Part shown: positions 10,643-19,557 of the stretch, one piece after another
Layout: every line of letters starts with the position of its first letter
Position numbering within the stretch: the stretch's first letter is position 1
NCBI GenBank assembly: GCA_030849965.1
Contig: JAVDKL010000001.1
Coordinates: 682,001 to 746,000, forward strand
Direction of reading: 5' to 3'
Source of the DNA: Schauerella fraxinea
Lineage (GTDB): Bacteria > Pseudomonadota > Gammaproteobacteria > Burkholderiales > Burkholderiaceae_B
DNA length: 64,000 nt
The notes under the pieces: model-generated
Seen by the model: the letters and a program-made list of their open reading frames with translations, nothing else
Told to the model about the DNA's origin: nothing
The model's database searches: none
Translations under genes and position numbers: made by a program

Positions 10643-10685
10643 TGAAATTTCATGTTGCGGTACGGCATTTCACAATGCAAAATGC
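10643..10685. promoter_or_regulatory. Candidate operators between aceE and the sensor kinase gene
   Basis: The AT-rich intergenic segment contains a perfect 10-base palindrome TGAAATTTCA (10643-10652) and an inverted repeat GCATTT-N9-AAATGC (10665-10670 with 10680-10685). Either could bind a regulator of the pyruvate dehydrogenase operon or of the divergent two-component genes. No known PdhR-type consensus is evident to me. Confidence 0.35.
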
Positions 10686-10755
10686 GAAGCCGCCTGTAGA
10701 GCAGAAACAAAGTTTAAAATGAGCGCATTCCGGTCCCTCGACCGACGCGTCTTCC

Positions 10756-12510
10756 ATGGCCAGCCCGCACAAATCAAATATCCCGACGCCGTTCCACGAT
10801 CACGCCCGCATGCGCAGGCGCGGTCTCTATTGGCTCACGCCCGTGCTGGTCCTGGTGCTCTACATCTGCGTGATGGGGGCCTTTTTCTGGCTGCAGCGCA
10901 TTCATGACGATAGTGTCATGTTCGTCACGATTGACCAGGAGATGCGTCAACAGCGTCTGCTTTGGGTAGTGCTCGCGCTTTCCTGCGTGATCGTGATCAG
11001 TTTGTTGATGCTGTGGCGGTACACCCGCTTTCGCTCGCACGCCGAGGCGGCGCTGATTGCTGAAACCGGCTTTCGGCGCGCCATGGAAAATTCGATGTCC
11101 ACCGGCATGCGTGTGCTGGACCTCGAAGGGCGCATCGCCTATGTCAATCCGGCCTTTTGCCGCATGATCGGCTGGAACGAAGCCGACCTGATCGGCCGCA
11201 GCCCGCCCTTCCCGTATTGGGTACCGGGCCGCCACGAGTATCACCAGCACACGCTGGATACGCTCACCTCGGGCAAAACGCCCAGCAGCGGGCTCGAAGT
11301 GGAAGCGCAGCGCCGCGATGGATCGCGCTTTGTGGCCCGGATGTATGTATCGCCCTTGCTCGATCCCAACGGCAACCAGATCGGCTGGATGACGTCGATG
11401 ACGGACATCACCGAGCCCAAGCGCATTCGTGAAGCGCTCACGGCCGCGCACGAACGCTTCATGACCGTGCTCGAGGGCCTGGACGACGCGATTTCGGTTA
11501 CGGCCGATACGCACGATGGTCTGGAATTGTTGTTTGCCAACCGTACCTACCGGCGGGTGTTTGGCGCCCAAACCGGGGGGCACGAAGAGCTGCTCGCCGG
11601 CCGCCGCGGGCGGTTTACGGATGAGTCGGTGGAAGTGCTGTCGCCGTCCGTACAGCGGTGGTTCGAGGTGCATCACCGGATGCTGGCCTGGACGGATGGG
11701 CGCCGAGTGCGCATGCAAGTTGCTCGTGACATCACCGAGCGCCGCACGCATGAGGAGGCCTCACGCCTGCAGCAGGAGAAGATCCAGCTCACCAGTCGTC
11801 TCACCACCATGGGCGAAATGGCGTCGTCGCTCGCGCACGAGTTGAACCAACCCCTCACCGCCATCTCTAACTATAGTATGGGTGCCGTGGCGCTGGTCAA
11901 AGCCGGGCATACCAGCCCGACCATGCTGCTGCCGGCCCTGGAGAAGGCGGCCGCGCAGGCAGAACGTGCCGGCAAGATCATCAGCCGCATCCGCGAATTC
12001 GTGAAACGCAGCGAGCCACGCCGGCAACGCGTGGCTATCCGTGGCATCGTGGACAACGCCATCGGCTTCGCCGACATCGATGCCCGCAAACGCCGCATCC
12101 GCATCGAGCCGTTTGTACCCTCGACCGCGCCTGACGTGCTGGCCGACCCGATCCTGATCGAGCAAGTGCTGCTCAATCTACTGAAAAACGGTCTGGAAGC
12201 GATGGAAAAGAGCGATTCGGACGAATTGAAGGTGGCCGTGATCCTGCACGAGCAGCATATCGAAGTTGCCGTCGTCGATCGCGGTCATGGCCTGGCCGAG
12301 CCCGAGCGCCTGTTCGAGCCGTTCTTCAGCACTAAGTCACAAGGCCTGGGTATGGGCCTGAACATCTGCCGTACCATTATCGAGTCGCACCACGGCCGCC
12401 TGTGGGCCGACCCCAATCCCGCCGGCGGTACGATCTTCCGCTTTACTTTGCCCTGCGCAGCGCCACAAGCGCTTGATCAGAACGAACAGTCCGAGGAGTT
12501 GCACGCATGA
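10756..12510 (+). CDS. PAS-domain membrane sensor histidine kinase
   Basis: The 584-residue kinase has two N-terminal membrane segments, at about residues 25-48 (YWLTPVLVLVLYICVMGAFF) and 71-92, with only a short external loop between them. A PAS domain spans about 105-220 (NSMSTGMRVLDLEGRIAYVN) and ends in the PAC-like MTSMTDITEPKRI. A second degenerate PAS segment spans about 235-335. The HisKA box has the phosphoacceptor His361 (SSLAHELNQPLTAI). The ATPase domain carries NLLKNGLEAM (N box) and GLGMGLNICRTI (G box). The layout resembles FixL/DctB-type kinases. Its stop overlaps the start of the response regulator, so the two form a pair. The ligand is unknown. The small external loop and PAS domains suggest a cytoplasmic or membrane signal, possibly redox or metabolic state. 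Confidence 0.9.
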   Translation: MASPHKSNIPTPFHDHARMRRRGLYWLTPVLVLVLYICVMGAFFWLQRIHDDSVMFVTIDQEMRQQRLLWVVLALSCVIVISLLMLWRYTRFRSHAEAALIAETGFRRAMENSMSTGMRVLDLEGRIAYVNPAFCRMIGWNEADLIGRSPPFPYWVPGRHEYHQHTLDTLTSGKTPSSGLEVEAQRRDGSRFVARMYVSPLLDPNGNQIGWMTSMTDITEPKRIREALTAAHERFMTVLEGLDDAISVTADTHDGLELLFANRTYRRVFGAQTGGHEELLAGRRGRFTDESVEVLSPSVQRWFEVHHRMLAWTDGRRVRMQVARDITERRTHEEASRLQQEKIQLTSRLTTMGEMASSLAHELNQPLTAISNYSMGAVALVKAGHTSPTMLLPALEKAAAQAERAGKIISRIREFVKRSEPRRQRVAIRGIVDNAIGFADIDARKRRIRIEPFVPSTAPDVLADPILIEQVLLNLLKNGLEAMEKSDSDELKVAVILHEQHIEVAVVDRGHGLAEPERLFEPFFSTKSQGLGMGLNICRTIIESHHGRLWADPNPAGGTIFRFTLPCAAPQALDQNEQSEELHA

Positions 12511-13133
12511 CTACCCCCCCCATTTCGAGCACGGTGTTCATTGTCGATGACGACGAAGCCGTCCGTGACTCGTTGCGTTGGCTTCTTGAAGCCAACGGCT
12601 ACCGCGTGCGCGTGTTCGCCAGTGCCGAGAGTTTCCTCGACGATTATGACCCTGCCACGGTCGGTGTCTTGATCTGCGACGTCCGCATGCCCGGCATGAG
12701 CGGCCTGGAGTTGCAAGAGCAGTTGCTCGCCCGTCAGGCACCGTTGCCGATCGTGTTCATCACCGGACACGGCGATGTGCCCATGGCGGTGACGACGATG
12801 AAGAAAGGCGCGATCGACTTCCTCGAAAAGCCGTTCAACGAGCAGGATCTGCGTGAGATCGTGGCGCGCATGCTCGAACAGGCGACCCAGCGCGTGTCGA
12901 AGTTCCAGGCGCAGCGCGACCACGAAGCCATGTTGGCGCGCCTCACCGCGCGCGAACAGCAGGTGCTCGAGCGCATCGTGGCCGGCCGCCTGAACAAGCA
13001 GATCGCCGACGATCTGGGCATCAGCATCAAAACCGTAGAGGCGCATCGCGCCAATATCATGGAAAAACTTGAAGTGACCACCGTAGCCGACTTGATGAAA
13101 GTCGCCTTGGCCAAACCCGAGGCACACGCATGA
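12507..13133 (+). CDS. FixJ/NarL-type response regulator
   Basis: The 208-residue protein has a receiver domain at residues 8-122. The acidic cluster is Asp14-Asp16, the phosphorylation site Asp58 (ICDVRMPG), and the conserved Lys lies in FLEKPF. A LuxR-type helix-turn-helix spans about 139-200 ([15 protein letters not shown], then [15 protein letters not shown]). This is the FixJ arrangement, where phosphorylation frees the DNA-binding domain. ATGA overlap links it to the upstream kinase and a further ATGA overlap links it to folD. All three are therefore probably translated from one message. Targets are unknown; the divergent pyruvate dehydrogenase operon is a natural candidate by position only. 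Confidence 0.92.
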   Translation: MTTPPISSTVFIVDDDEAVRDSLRWLLEANGYRVRVFASAESFLDDYDPATVGVLICDVRMPGMSGLELQEQLLARQAPLPIVFITGHGDVPMAVTTMKKGAIDFLEKPFNEQDLREIVARMLEQATQRVSKFQAQRDHEAMLARLTAREQQVLERIVAGRLNKQIADDLGISIKTVEAHRANIMEKLEVTTVADLMKVALAKPEAHA

Positions 13134-13981
13134 CCGCAAGAAGAATCGACGGCGCCGCCCTGTCAGTACGCATTCGCGACGAAGTCGCTCAACGTGCCGC
13201 CGCGCTGATTGCCAGCGGCACGACGCCTGGTCTTGCCGTGGTACTGGTCGGCGATAACCCGGCCTCTCAAGTTTACGTGCGCAATAAGGTTGCAGCCTGC
13301 GAAAAAGCCGGTCTGCATTCCGTCATGGAGCAGTACCCCGCTTCCCTGACCGAAGCCGAACTGTTGACGCGCATCCAGGCGCTCAACAATGATCCGGCGA
13401 TCCACGGCATTCTCGTGCAGCTTCCCTTGCCCGCCCATATGGACGCGCACAAGGTGATTGAAACCATCGCGGCCGACAAGGACGTCGACGGGTTCCATGT
13501 GAGCAATGCCGGGTTGCTGATGACCGGTCAGCCGCTGTTCCGTCCCTGCACGCCGTATGGCGTGATGAAGATGCTGGAAGCGGAAGGCGTGGTCACGCGA
13601 GGCGCCGAAGCCGTCATCGTGGGCGCCAGCAATATCGTCGGCAAACCGATGGCGATGCTGCTTCTGGCGGCCGGCGCCACGATCACGATCTGCAATTCCA
13701 AAACGCGCGATCTGGCCGCACAAACCCGCCGGGCCGACATTTTGGTAGTGGCGACCGGTAAGCCGGGCATGATCACCGGCGACATGATCAAGCCGGGCGC
13801 GACGGTTATCGATGTCGGCATCAATCGCGGCGCGGATGGCAAGTTGTGCGGCGATGTGGATTACGCCAGCGCGGCCGAGGTTGCCGGTGCCATCACGCCT
13901 GTGCCCGGCGGTGTGGGCCCGATGACTATCGCCATGCTGTTGGTAAACACTATTGAAGCTGCGGAACGCGCCGCCATATAA
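13130..13981 (+). CDS. folD: Methylenetetrahydrofolate dehydrogenase/cyclohydrolase
   Basis: This 283-residue bifunctional enzyme interconverts 5,10-methylene-, methenyl- and 10-formyl-tetrahydrofolate with NADP+, feeding purine and formyl-Met synthesis. The catalytic segment [13 protein letters not shown] holds the active-site Lys53. The family signatures QLPLPAHMD and [11 protein letters not shown] are present, and the Rossmann part shows [17 protein letters not shown]. The C-terminus has [15 protein letters not shown]. It overlaps the response regulator by 4 bases, an unusual partner for folD, but the sequence is fully intact and of standard length. A weak hairpin follows. Confidence 0.98.
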   Translation: MTARRIDGAALSVRIRDEVAQRAAALIASGTTPGLAVVLVGDNPASQVYVRNKVAACEKAGLHSVMEQYPASLTEAELLTRIQALNNDPAIHGILVQLPLPAHMDAHKVIETIAADKDVDGFHVSNAGLLMTGQPLFRPCTPYGVMKMLEAEGVVTRGAEAVIVGASNIVGKPMAMLLLAAGATITICNSKTRDLAAQTRRADILVVATGKPGMITGDMIKPGATVIDVGINRGADGKLCGDVDYASAAEVAGAITPVPGGVGPMTIAMLLVNTIEAAERAAI

Positions 13982-14008
13982 AGCATCTAACCCGGCATCT
14001 TCGCCGTC

Positions 14009-14036
14009 CACGCGTCGTGCGCGACGCGTGTTTATG
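14009..14036 (+). terminator. Probable terminator after folD
   Basis: A perfect 9-base stem (14009-14017 with 14022-14030) with a 4-base loop is followed by TTTATGCTTAT. It lies 28 bases after folD and 20 bases before the peptidase gene. The T run is interrupted, so termination is probably partial. Confidence 0.6.
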
Positions 14037-14056
14037 CTTATCTTCTGCCAGGCCAC

Positions 14057-16156
14057 ATGATTACGAATCCCCTGCTCGCCCCCGTTTCCGATCTGATCGA
14101 TTACTCGGCCGTCACGCCCGAACACATTGGGCCGGCGATCGACGAACTGCTGGCCGAGGCGCGCACCGCTGTCGACCAGACGGCCGATCCGGCACGACCG
14201 GCGACGTGGGACGCCATCAGCGAGCCGTTGGATACCGCCAGCGGCCGTTTGTGGCGCGCGTGGTCGGTGGCTGGGCATTTGAATGCCGTGGTCAATACGC
14301 CTGAATTGCGTGAAGCCTTCAACGCGGCCCTGCCCAAAGTCACCGCATTCTCGACCTGGGTAGGTTTGCACGAAGGGCTTTACAAGCAGTATCAACGCGT
14401 GCATGCCTCGCCCGAGTTCGCCACGTTGTCGCCGGTGCGTCAGCGTGTGCTCGAGCTGGCACTGCGCGATTTCCGCTTGAGCGGGGTCGAGCTGCAAGGC
14501 GCGGCGCGCGAGCAATACGCGGCCAACGCCGAGCGTGAAGCCGAGGTGTCTCAGAAATTCTCGGAAAACGTCCTCGATGCGATCGATGCCTGGACGTATA
14601 ACGTGACCGACGAGGCGCAACTCGACGGCATTCCTGACGATGTGAAAGCGGCTGGGCGCAAAACCGCGCAGGATGCCAAGCAGGAAGGCTGGACGCTCAC
14701 CCTGAAAATGCCGTGCTACATCCCCGTGATGCAGTACGCCAAGTCGCGCGAATTGCGTGAAACGCTGTACCGCGCCTATGGCACGGTGGCGTCGGAACAC
14801 GGCGATACCCAGTTCGACAACTCGAGCTTGATCGAAGAATTGCTCAAACTGCGCGCCGAAGAGTCGACGCTGCTGGGCTACGCCAACTTTGCCGCACTTC
14901 GCCTGCAGACGCGCATGGCGCGCGACGCCGATGAGGTCACGCACTTCTTGCGCGAACTGGCCGCACGTGCCAAGCCCTTTGCTGAAAAAGATCTGGCGGC
15001 ATTGCGAGCCTTCGGTGCCGAGCATCTGGGCATGACCGCCCTCGAACCGTGGGACAACGCGTTCGTGTCGGAGCGCATGCGCGAAGCGCAGTATTCGTAC
15101 TCCGAAGATGAGGTCAAACAGTACTTCACCGAGCCGCGTGTGCTTTCCGGCTTGTATGACGTGATTCAAACGCTGTTCGACGTGCGTCTGAAAGCGGCGC
15201 CCGAAGTGGCCGTGTGGCACGCCGACGCGCAAGGCGTTCGGGTAGAAAATCCCGATGGCGAGCTCGTGGGCTACCTCTACCTCGACTTGTATGCCCGCTC
15301 GGGCAAGCAAGGCGGCGCATGGGTGGATAGCGAACGCAGCCGTCGCCGCGTGGGCAGCGACCTGCAAACGCCGGTGGTTTACCTGACCTGCAATTTTTCG
15401 CGGCCCTCGGAGGGCAAGCCTGCCGTGCTCACGCACGATGACGTGATCACGCTGTTCCACGAGATGGGCCACGCCCTGCACGCGCTGCTCTCCGAAGTGG
15501 ACGAGCCCGGCGCCTCGGCGTTTTCGAGCGTGGAGTGGGATGCCATCGAATTGCCGTCGCAGTTCATGGAGAACTTCTGCTGGGAATGGCCGGTCGTTCA
15601 ACAGCTCTCGGCACATGTCGATAGCGGCGAATCGTTGCCGCGCGCCCTCTTCGACAAGCTGTCGGCCGCGCGCAATTTCCAAAGCGGCATGCAAACGGTA
15701 CGTCAGATCGAGTTTTCGCTGTTCGACATCCTGCTGCATGCCAAGCAAACGCCAACTGATATCGCCGGCGTGCTCGAATTGCTCGGCACCGTGCGCCGAG
15801 AAGTGTCGGTGTTGACGCCCCCGGCCTGGCATCGTTTTCCGCACAGCTTCTCGCACTTGTTTGCGGGCGGTTATGGCGCAGGCTACTACAGCTACAAATG
15901 GGCTGAGGTACTGTCGGCCGATGCCTACGCGGCCTTTGAGGAAGCGGCCCAAGTCTCGGCAGATGCCGCGGCCAAAGCGGCTGCCGCAGACCGCGCACCC
16001 AGCACGTTGGATCCGGAGACCGGCCGGCGCTTCCGCCAGGAGATTCTGGCCGTGGGCGGCGCTCGACCGGCTGCCGATTCGTTCAAGGCGTTTCGCGGGC
16101 GTGATCCGAGCATCGATGCGCTGCTGCGTCACAGCGGCATGGTCGGTCAGGACTGA
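14057..16156 (+). CDS. prlC: Oligopeptidase A-like M3 zinc metallopeptidase
   Basis: The 699-residue cytoplasmic peptidase is thought to degrade short peptides and cleaved signal peptides. The zinc site is HEMGH at residues 468-472 in the longer motif LFHEMGHALHALL. The third ligand lies in the conserved downstream stretch near WDAIELPSQFMENF. Length and architecture match oligopeptidase A (E. coli PrlC, about 680 residues) rather than the dipeptidyl carboxypeptidase Dcp, though the families are close. The C-terminal YYSYKWAEVLSADAY motif is typical of M3 enzymes. The stop codon lies 2 bases before the start of the SCO gene, so the two are cotranscribed. Confidence 0.93.
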   Translation: MITNPLLAPVSDLIDYSAVTPEHIGPAIDELLAEARTAVDQTADPARPATWDAISEPLDTASGRLWRAWSVAGHLNAVVNTPELREAFNAALPKVTAFSTWVGLHEGLYKQYQRVHASPEFATLSPVRQRVLELALRDFRLSGVELQGAAREQYAANAEREAEVSQKFSENVLDAIDAWTYNVTDEAQLDGIPDDVKAAGRKTAQDAKQEGWTLTLKMPCYIPVMQYAKSRELRETLYRAYGTVASEHGDTQFDNSSLIEELLKLRAEESTLLGYANFAALRLQTRMARDADEVTHFLRELAARAKPFAEKDLAALRAFGAEHLGMTALEPWDNAFVSERMREAQYSYSEDEVKQYFTEPRVLSGLYDVIQTLFDVRLKAAPEVAVWHADAQGVRVENPDGELVGYLYLDLYARSGKQGGAWVDSERSRRRVGSDLQTPVVYLTCNFSRPSEGKPAVLTHDDVITLFHEMGHALHALLSEVDEPGASAFSSVEWDAIELPSQFMENFCWEWPVVQQLSAHVDSGESLPRALFDKLSAARNFQSGMQTVRQIEFSLFDILLHAKQTPTDIAGVLELLGTVRREVSVLTPPAWHRFPHSFSHLFAGGYGAGYYSYKWAEVLSADAYAAFEEAAQVSADAAAKAAAADRAPSTLDPETGRRFRQEILAVGGARPAADSFKAFRGRDPSIDALLRHSGMVGQD

Positions 16157-16158
16157 TC

Positions 16159-16773
16159 GTGCGCCCGCGCGTGCGCCGCTGGGTGCTGGCCCTCGCTTTT
16201 CTGATGGTGGGCCTCGCGGGTTGCAGCGATCGGTCGGTGAACTGGTCGCTGTACATCGTTCAAGGTCATTTGCCGGATCTGTCTTTTTCGTTGAAAGGCG
16301 CCGGCGATAAAACCGTGACGCAGGACGCGTTCGATAACAAGACCGTCTTGCTGTTTTTCGGCTATGCCAGTTGCCCGGACGTGTGCCCCACCACCATGGC
16401 GCAACTGACTGAAGTGCTCCGCCGCTTGGGCGACGACGCCCGCGATGTGCGAATTCTTTTTGTGAGCGTGGATCCGCATCGGGATACCCCGGATGTGCTG
16501 CAAGCCTATGTGGACGCGTTCAATCGCAACGCCGTGGGCCTCACGGGCAACGAGCGTGAAGTGGCCAATCTGGCCCGCCGTTATCGCGTGGCCTACCAAA
16601 TCGAAAAACCCAAGGCTGGCGCCACGGCCGAGCAATACGACGTCACGCACAGCCGCGGCGTCTACATTTTCGACAAGCACGGCAAGGCGCGATTACTGGC
16701 GTCCGACAGCGATCAGATCGACGTGGTGACGAAGGATCTGAAGCAATTGCTCGATATCACGCGGGGCAGTTGA
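16159..16773 (+). CDS. SCO1/SenC-family copper-binding lipoprotein
   Basis: The 204-residue protein begins with GTG two bases after the peptidase stop. A lipoprotein signal peptide (RRWVLALAFLMVGLAGC) places the lipidated Cys at residue 22, so the protein is anchored in the periplasm. The thioredoxin-like fold carries the copper ligands Cys72 and Cys76 (CPDVCP) and His164 (DVTHSRG). SCO proteins deliver copper to, or reduce, the CuA centre of cytochrome c oxidase. No oxidase genes are in the window. The copper efflux genes 2.4 kb downstream are a separate unit. Confidence 0.93.
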   Translation: MRPRVRRWVLALAFLMVGLAGCSDRSVNWSLYIVQGHLPDLSFSLKGAGDKTVTQDAFDNKTVLLFFGYASCPDVCPTTMAQLTEVLRRLGDDARDVRILFVSVDPHRDTPDVLQAYVDAFNRNAVGLTGNEREVANLARRYRVAYQIEKPKAGATAEQYDVTHSRGVYIFDKHGKARLLASDSDQIDVVTKDLKQLLDITRGS

Positions 16774-17183
16774 GTCGGGCCCAGTCCAACCTCCATGGCT
16801 CGGGCGCCGTGCGCATGCGCGTCAACGATCCATGCTGTGGATCTGAGACGCTTGCGCAGCTGACTCGCTATCGTCTCCACCGGCTCGCTATCTCCAGCAT
16901 CGGACTGAAACAGTACTGATCGCTGGCGGCCGCGACATGACGATCGCTCACCGCGCGCGACATCGCGGCATTCGCGCTTACACCAATACATCGTGTTGGA
17001 AGATCGCGCCCGCGACACCGAGAAAATAATTTCCAGGATCGATTAAGTCAGGCCCGCTACATGCTTAACACCGTGCGGCAATTTAGCCACGGTGTACCGG
17101 TTGTTACACCGACGTCGCGTGTGATCGCTAAGATCAAATTGAGCACATCCGACGGCTCGTCAATTATTCAAGGAGCGTTTCGC
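16774..17183. other. 410-base region without a clear gene, containing inverted repeats
   Basis: No convincing coding frame is present. The right half carries an inverted repeat of 8-base arms (ACACCGTG at 17068-17075 with CACGGTGT at 17088-17095). Overlapping it is GGTGTA-N8-TACACC (17091-17096 with 17105-17110), two mutually exclusive pairings. They sit 75-115 bases before the small membrane protein gene and may be its operator or leader structure. AAGGAGCG precedes the start of that gene. Confidence 0.4.
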
Positions 17184-17435
17184 ATGGACATCATCATCAT
17201 GATCATCGTGGGCTTTATCGTCGGGTTGATCGCCCGCGCGATCATGCCGGGCACGCAAAGCATGGGGTTCATCTTGACCACTGTCCTCGGTGTCGTGGGC
17301 GCGGTGGTGGCTGGCTTTCTGGGCCGCACGTTGGGCTGGTACGGTTCGGGCGAACCGGTGGGTTGGATCGCCTCGGTCGTAGGCGCCATTGTTGTGCTGT
17401 TCATCGTGAGCATGTTCACGAAGAAACGCGCTTAA
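17184..17435 (+). CDS. GlsB/YeaQ/YmgE family small membrane protein
   Basis: This 83-residue hydrophobic protein of the transglycosylase-associated family (PF04226) has three membrane segments: MDIIIMIIVGFIVGLIARAI, then about residues 30-50, then about 58-78. It ends in the basic tail TKKRA. The Gly-rich motif GLIARAIMPGTQSMG is typical. Members are stress- or stationary-phase-induced in several bacteria; their biochemical role is not known. The start at 17184 follows AAGGAG by 8 bases; a longer frame would add 41 residues that are not membrane-like. It is monocistronic, with its own terminator 20 bases downstream. Confidence 0.9.
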   Translation: MDIIIMIIVGFIVGLIARAIMPGTQSMGFILTTVLGVVGAVVAGFLGRTLGWYGSGEPVGWIASVVGAIVVLFIVSMFTKKRA

Positions 17436-17456
17436 TAACGCTCCTGCTTCAGTGAA

Positions 17457-17489
17457 AGCGGCGCCTTTATCAAGGCGCCGCTTTTTATT
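17457..17489 (+). terminator. Strong rho-independent terminator
   Basis: A perfect 11-base stem AGCGGCGCCTT (17457-17467) pairs with 17472-17482 around a 4-base loop and is followed by TTTTTATTTT. It ends the small membrane protein transcript. Confidence 0.95.
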
Positions 17490-17698
17490 TTGGACAATTT
17501 TGTTAGAGGCAACGGAGGCTGTATCGCGATCATCACAGTTCGAGAACTTCCGCAAACCAAGCCCGGCAGCATGCCGCCTCCCGGGAGCGCTGCCACATGC
17601 AGCCCGATGCCAAGTTCGACGATCTGCAGAACCCAACCCGGCCTCTCAACCAGCATGATTGGGTAAACATGCTCCGGAAAATAAAAGCAGGCGCTTAA

Positions 17699-19084
17699 CT
17701 AATCCAGCTTAGCCGCAGCGTCGCGCAATGCCGTGCGCAGGCCTTCCTGCAATGTTGGGTGGTAAAACGGCAACGCCCGCAGGTCGTGAAGGGTAAGCGA
17801 CTGTTGCACGCTCCATGCCAACAGATGCGCAAGATGTTCCGCGCCCGGGCACACCATTTCAGCACCCAACAATTTGCCATTGGACCTTTCGGCATACACG
17901 CGCAACATGCCCTTGTTTTCCATCATGATCCGGGCGCGGCCCTGATCGGAGAAATCGACTTCGCCTGTCACGAACGACCCTGCGGCAAGCTTATCGAACG
18001 GCGTGCCGACGATTGCCACTTGCGGCGACGAAAACGTAATCGCGAGCATCGCAAATCGGTCATGCGCATGCACATCGGGAAATCGTGCAGCATTACCGCC
18101 GGCAATACTGCCTTCGGCAGCCGCCTCGTGTAATACCGGCGCGCTGGCATCGCAGTCGCCCGCGATAAAAATCGACGAGTCGCCACATTGCTTCGTATGC
18201 GCGTCAGACAACGGCACGCCTTTCTTGTCACGTTGCAGCGAGGTGCGATCCAGCGTCAGTGCATCGAGATACGGCGCACGGCCCGTGGCCACAAGTACAT
18301 AGTCGAACCGTTCAACGCAGCGCTGGCCGTCAAGATCCTTGAACGTAATTTCGACCTCATCGCCCTGGCGCGTCAGCGTGTCGATATCAGCATCGGTGTC
18401 GAGATAAAACTCGTCCTGAAAGGCTTCGCTCGCCGCACGTTTGACCGCCGGATCACCAATACCGGCCAGTACGCCACCCTTGCCAAACATGCGAACGTGC
18501 ACGTCCAGACGATGCAGCGCCTGTCCAAGTTCCAACCCGATATTGCCGGGTCCAAACACCGCGACGCGACGGGGCAACGTGTCCCAATCGAAGAGATCGT
18601 CACTGACGACGACCCGATCACCCAACCCGTCGAACATATCGGGAACTGACGCTTTGCCACCCGTTGCAATCACGACGGCACGCGCCTTGATGCGATGATC
18701 GTCGCCCACCAGCAGGTGATGATCATCCTCGAATCGCGCCCACCCCTCCAATTTGAGTTCGTCGGGAATGTCTGCCATGTCCTTCAGCACGCCGTCGACG
18801 AAGCGGTCGCGCTCGCGCTTGAGGCGAGCCATCACTGCGCGCCCGTCCACTCGTACAGCATCCGTCTCCACACCGAACGGCTTGGTCGAGCGGGCGCCGT
18901 GAGCGGCATTGGCGGCCGCGATCAAGAGTTTGGACGGCATGCAACCGACGCGCGCGCACATCGTGCCGTAGGGACCCCCTTCCACAAGCAGTACGCGATC
19001 CGTTATTTTTCTTGCGGCCGAAAAGGCGGCCAAACCAGCCGTGCCGGCACCAATCACAACCACATCAGCTTCTATTTGCTTCAT
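17699..19084 (-). CDS. Class I pyridine nucleotide-disulfide oxidoreductase (dihydrolipoamide dehydrogenase-like)
   Basis: The 461-residue FAD enzyme begins with the dinucleotide motif VVVIGAGTAGLAAF. The redox disulphide is Cys43-Cys48 in MCARVGCMPSK, the spacing of dihydrolipoamide dehydrogenases and mercuric reductases. A second NAD(P)H-binding motif is VAVFGPGNIGLELG near residue 190. The C-terminus has FYHPTLQEGL with the catalytic His-Glu. It lacks a lipoyl or heavy-metal domain and differs clearly from the lpdA product at 4076. The substrate is therefore uncertain; a soluble transhydrogenase, a second Lpd or a thiol/metal reductase all fit. It is transcribed toward the GlsB gene and starts 100 bases downstream of copZ on the same strand, so it may be read through from the copper-controlled promoter. 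Confidence 0.85.
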   Translation of the reverse strand: MKQIEADVVVIGAGTAGLAAFSAARKITDRVLLVEGGPYGTMCARVGCMPSKLLIAAANAAHGARSTKPFGVETDAVRVDGRAVMARLKRERDRFVDGVLKDMADIPDELKLEGWARFEDDHHLLVGDDHRIKARAVVIATGGKASVPDMFDGLGDRVVVSDDLFDWDTLPRRVAVFGPGNIGLELGQALHRLDVHVRMFGKGGVLAGIGDPAVKRAASEAFQDEFYLDTDADIDTLTRQGDEVEITFKDLDGQRCVERFDYVLVATGRAPYLDALTLDRTSLQRDKKGVPLSDAHTKQCGDSSIFIAGDCDASAPVLHEAAAEGSIAGGNAARFPDVHAHDRFAMLAITFSSPQVAIVGTPFDKLAAGSFVTGEVDFSDQGRARIMMENKGMLRVYAERSNGKLLGAEMVCPGAEHLAHLLAWSVQQSLTLHDLRALPFYHPTLQEGLRTALRDAAAKLD

Positions 19085-19185
19085 AACCCGTCCTTATCTC
19101 GTCCCCATGTCGACACGCACAGTCGACACTCACCATCGATCCTTACAGCGCCGGCTCATACCGATTGCATGCAGGTCACCCTGTC

Positions 19186-19395
19186 TTATTTCAGCGCCGG
19201 CGCAGACGGCGTATAGCCCGCATCTCGGATAGCGGCGTCGATCTTGGCGTGCTCGTCGGTGCCGTTCACGGTCACGTGATGCGTGGCCAAATCGATATCC
19301 ACGCTCGCCTCCGGATCGATCGTTTTCACGGCTTTGGTGATTGCAGCCACGCAATGGCCGCAGGACATATCGGGAACCACAAAACTCAACGCCAT
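19186..19395 (-). CDS. copZ: CopZ-like copper chaperone (heavy-metal-associated domain protein)
   Basis: The 69-residue single HMA domain has the metal site Cys12-x-x-Cys15 (DMSCGHC) and a beta-alpha-beta-beta-alpha-beta pattern. It should bind Cu(I) in the cytoplasm and hand it to the adjacent CopA. The start at 19395 is supported by AAGGAG 8 bases upstream. A longer frame reaching to 19596 is rejected because it crosses the CueR-like promoter box. The gene is divergent from copA with 223 bases between the starts. Confidence 0.93.
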   Translation of the reverse strand: MALSFVVPDMSCGHCVAAITKAVKTIDPEASVDIDLATHHVTVNGTDEHAKIDAAIRDAGYTPSAPALK

Positions 19396-19520
19396 TTCAA
19401 TCTCCTTAATTGCTGCATTCCAATATAAAAATGGAACGCGTCTCTCGACATCATGCAGAGCGACACCGGCTTTCACATGTTGAAAGCGCTCAATCGCCGC
19501 CCATCGATCGATCACCTTGA

Positions 19521-19544
19521 GGCTTGCCATGGTTGGAAGGTCAA
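19521..19544 (-). promoter_or_regulatory. CueR-like promoter box for copZ
   Basis: Read on the minus strand, TTGACC (19544-19539) is followed by the dyad ACCTTCC-N6-GGCAAGCC, a near match to the CueR operator ACCTTCC...GGAAGGT overlapping a long 19-base spacer. The right arm has two deviations and the -10 hexamer (CAAGGT) is weak, so activation by distortion, as in MerR-family promoters, would be essential. Confidence 0.65.
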
Positions 19545-19557
19545 TGGAGAAGTCCGC

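Noticed and set aside
13163-16132. 989-codon open frame on the minus strand opposite folD and the M3 peptidase
   Set aside because: It crosses the folD-peptidase boundary and its terminator, which no real gene would do, and its product is Arg/His/Gly-rich without motifs.
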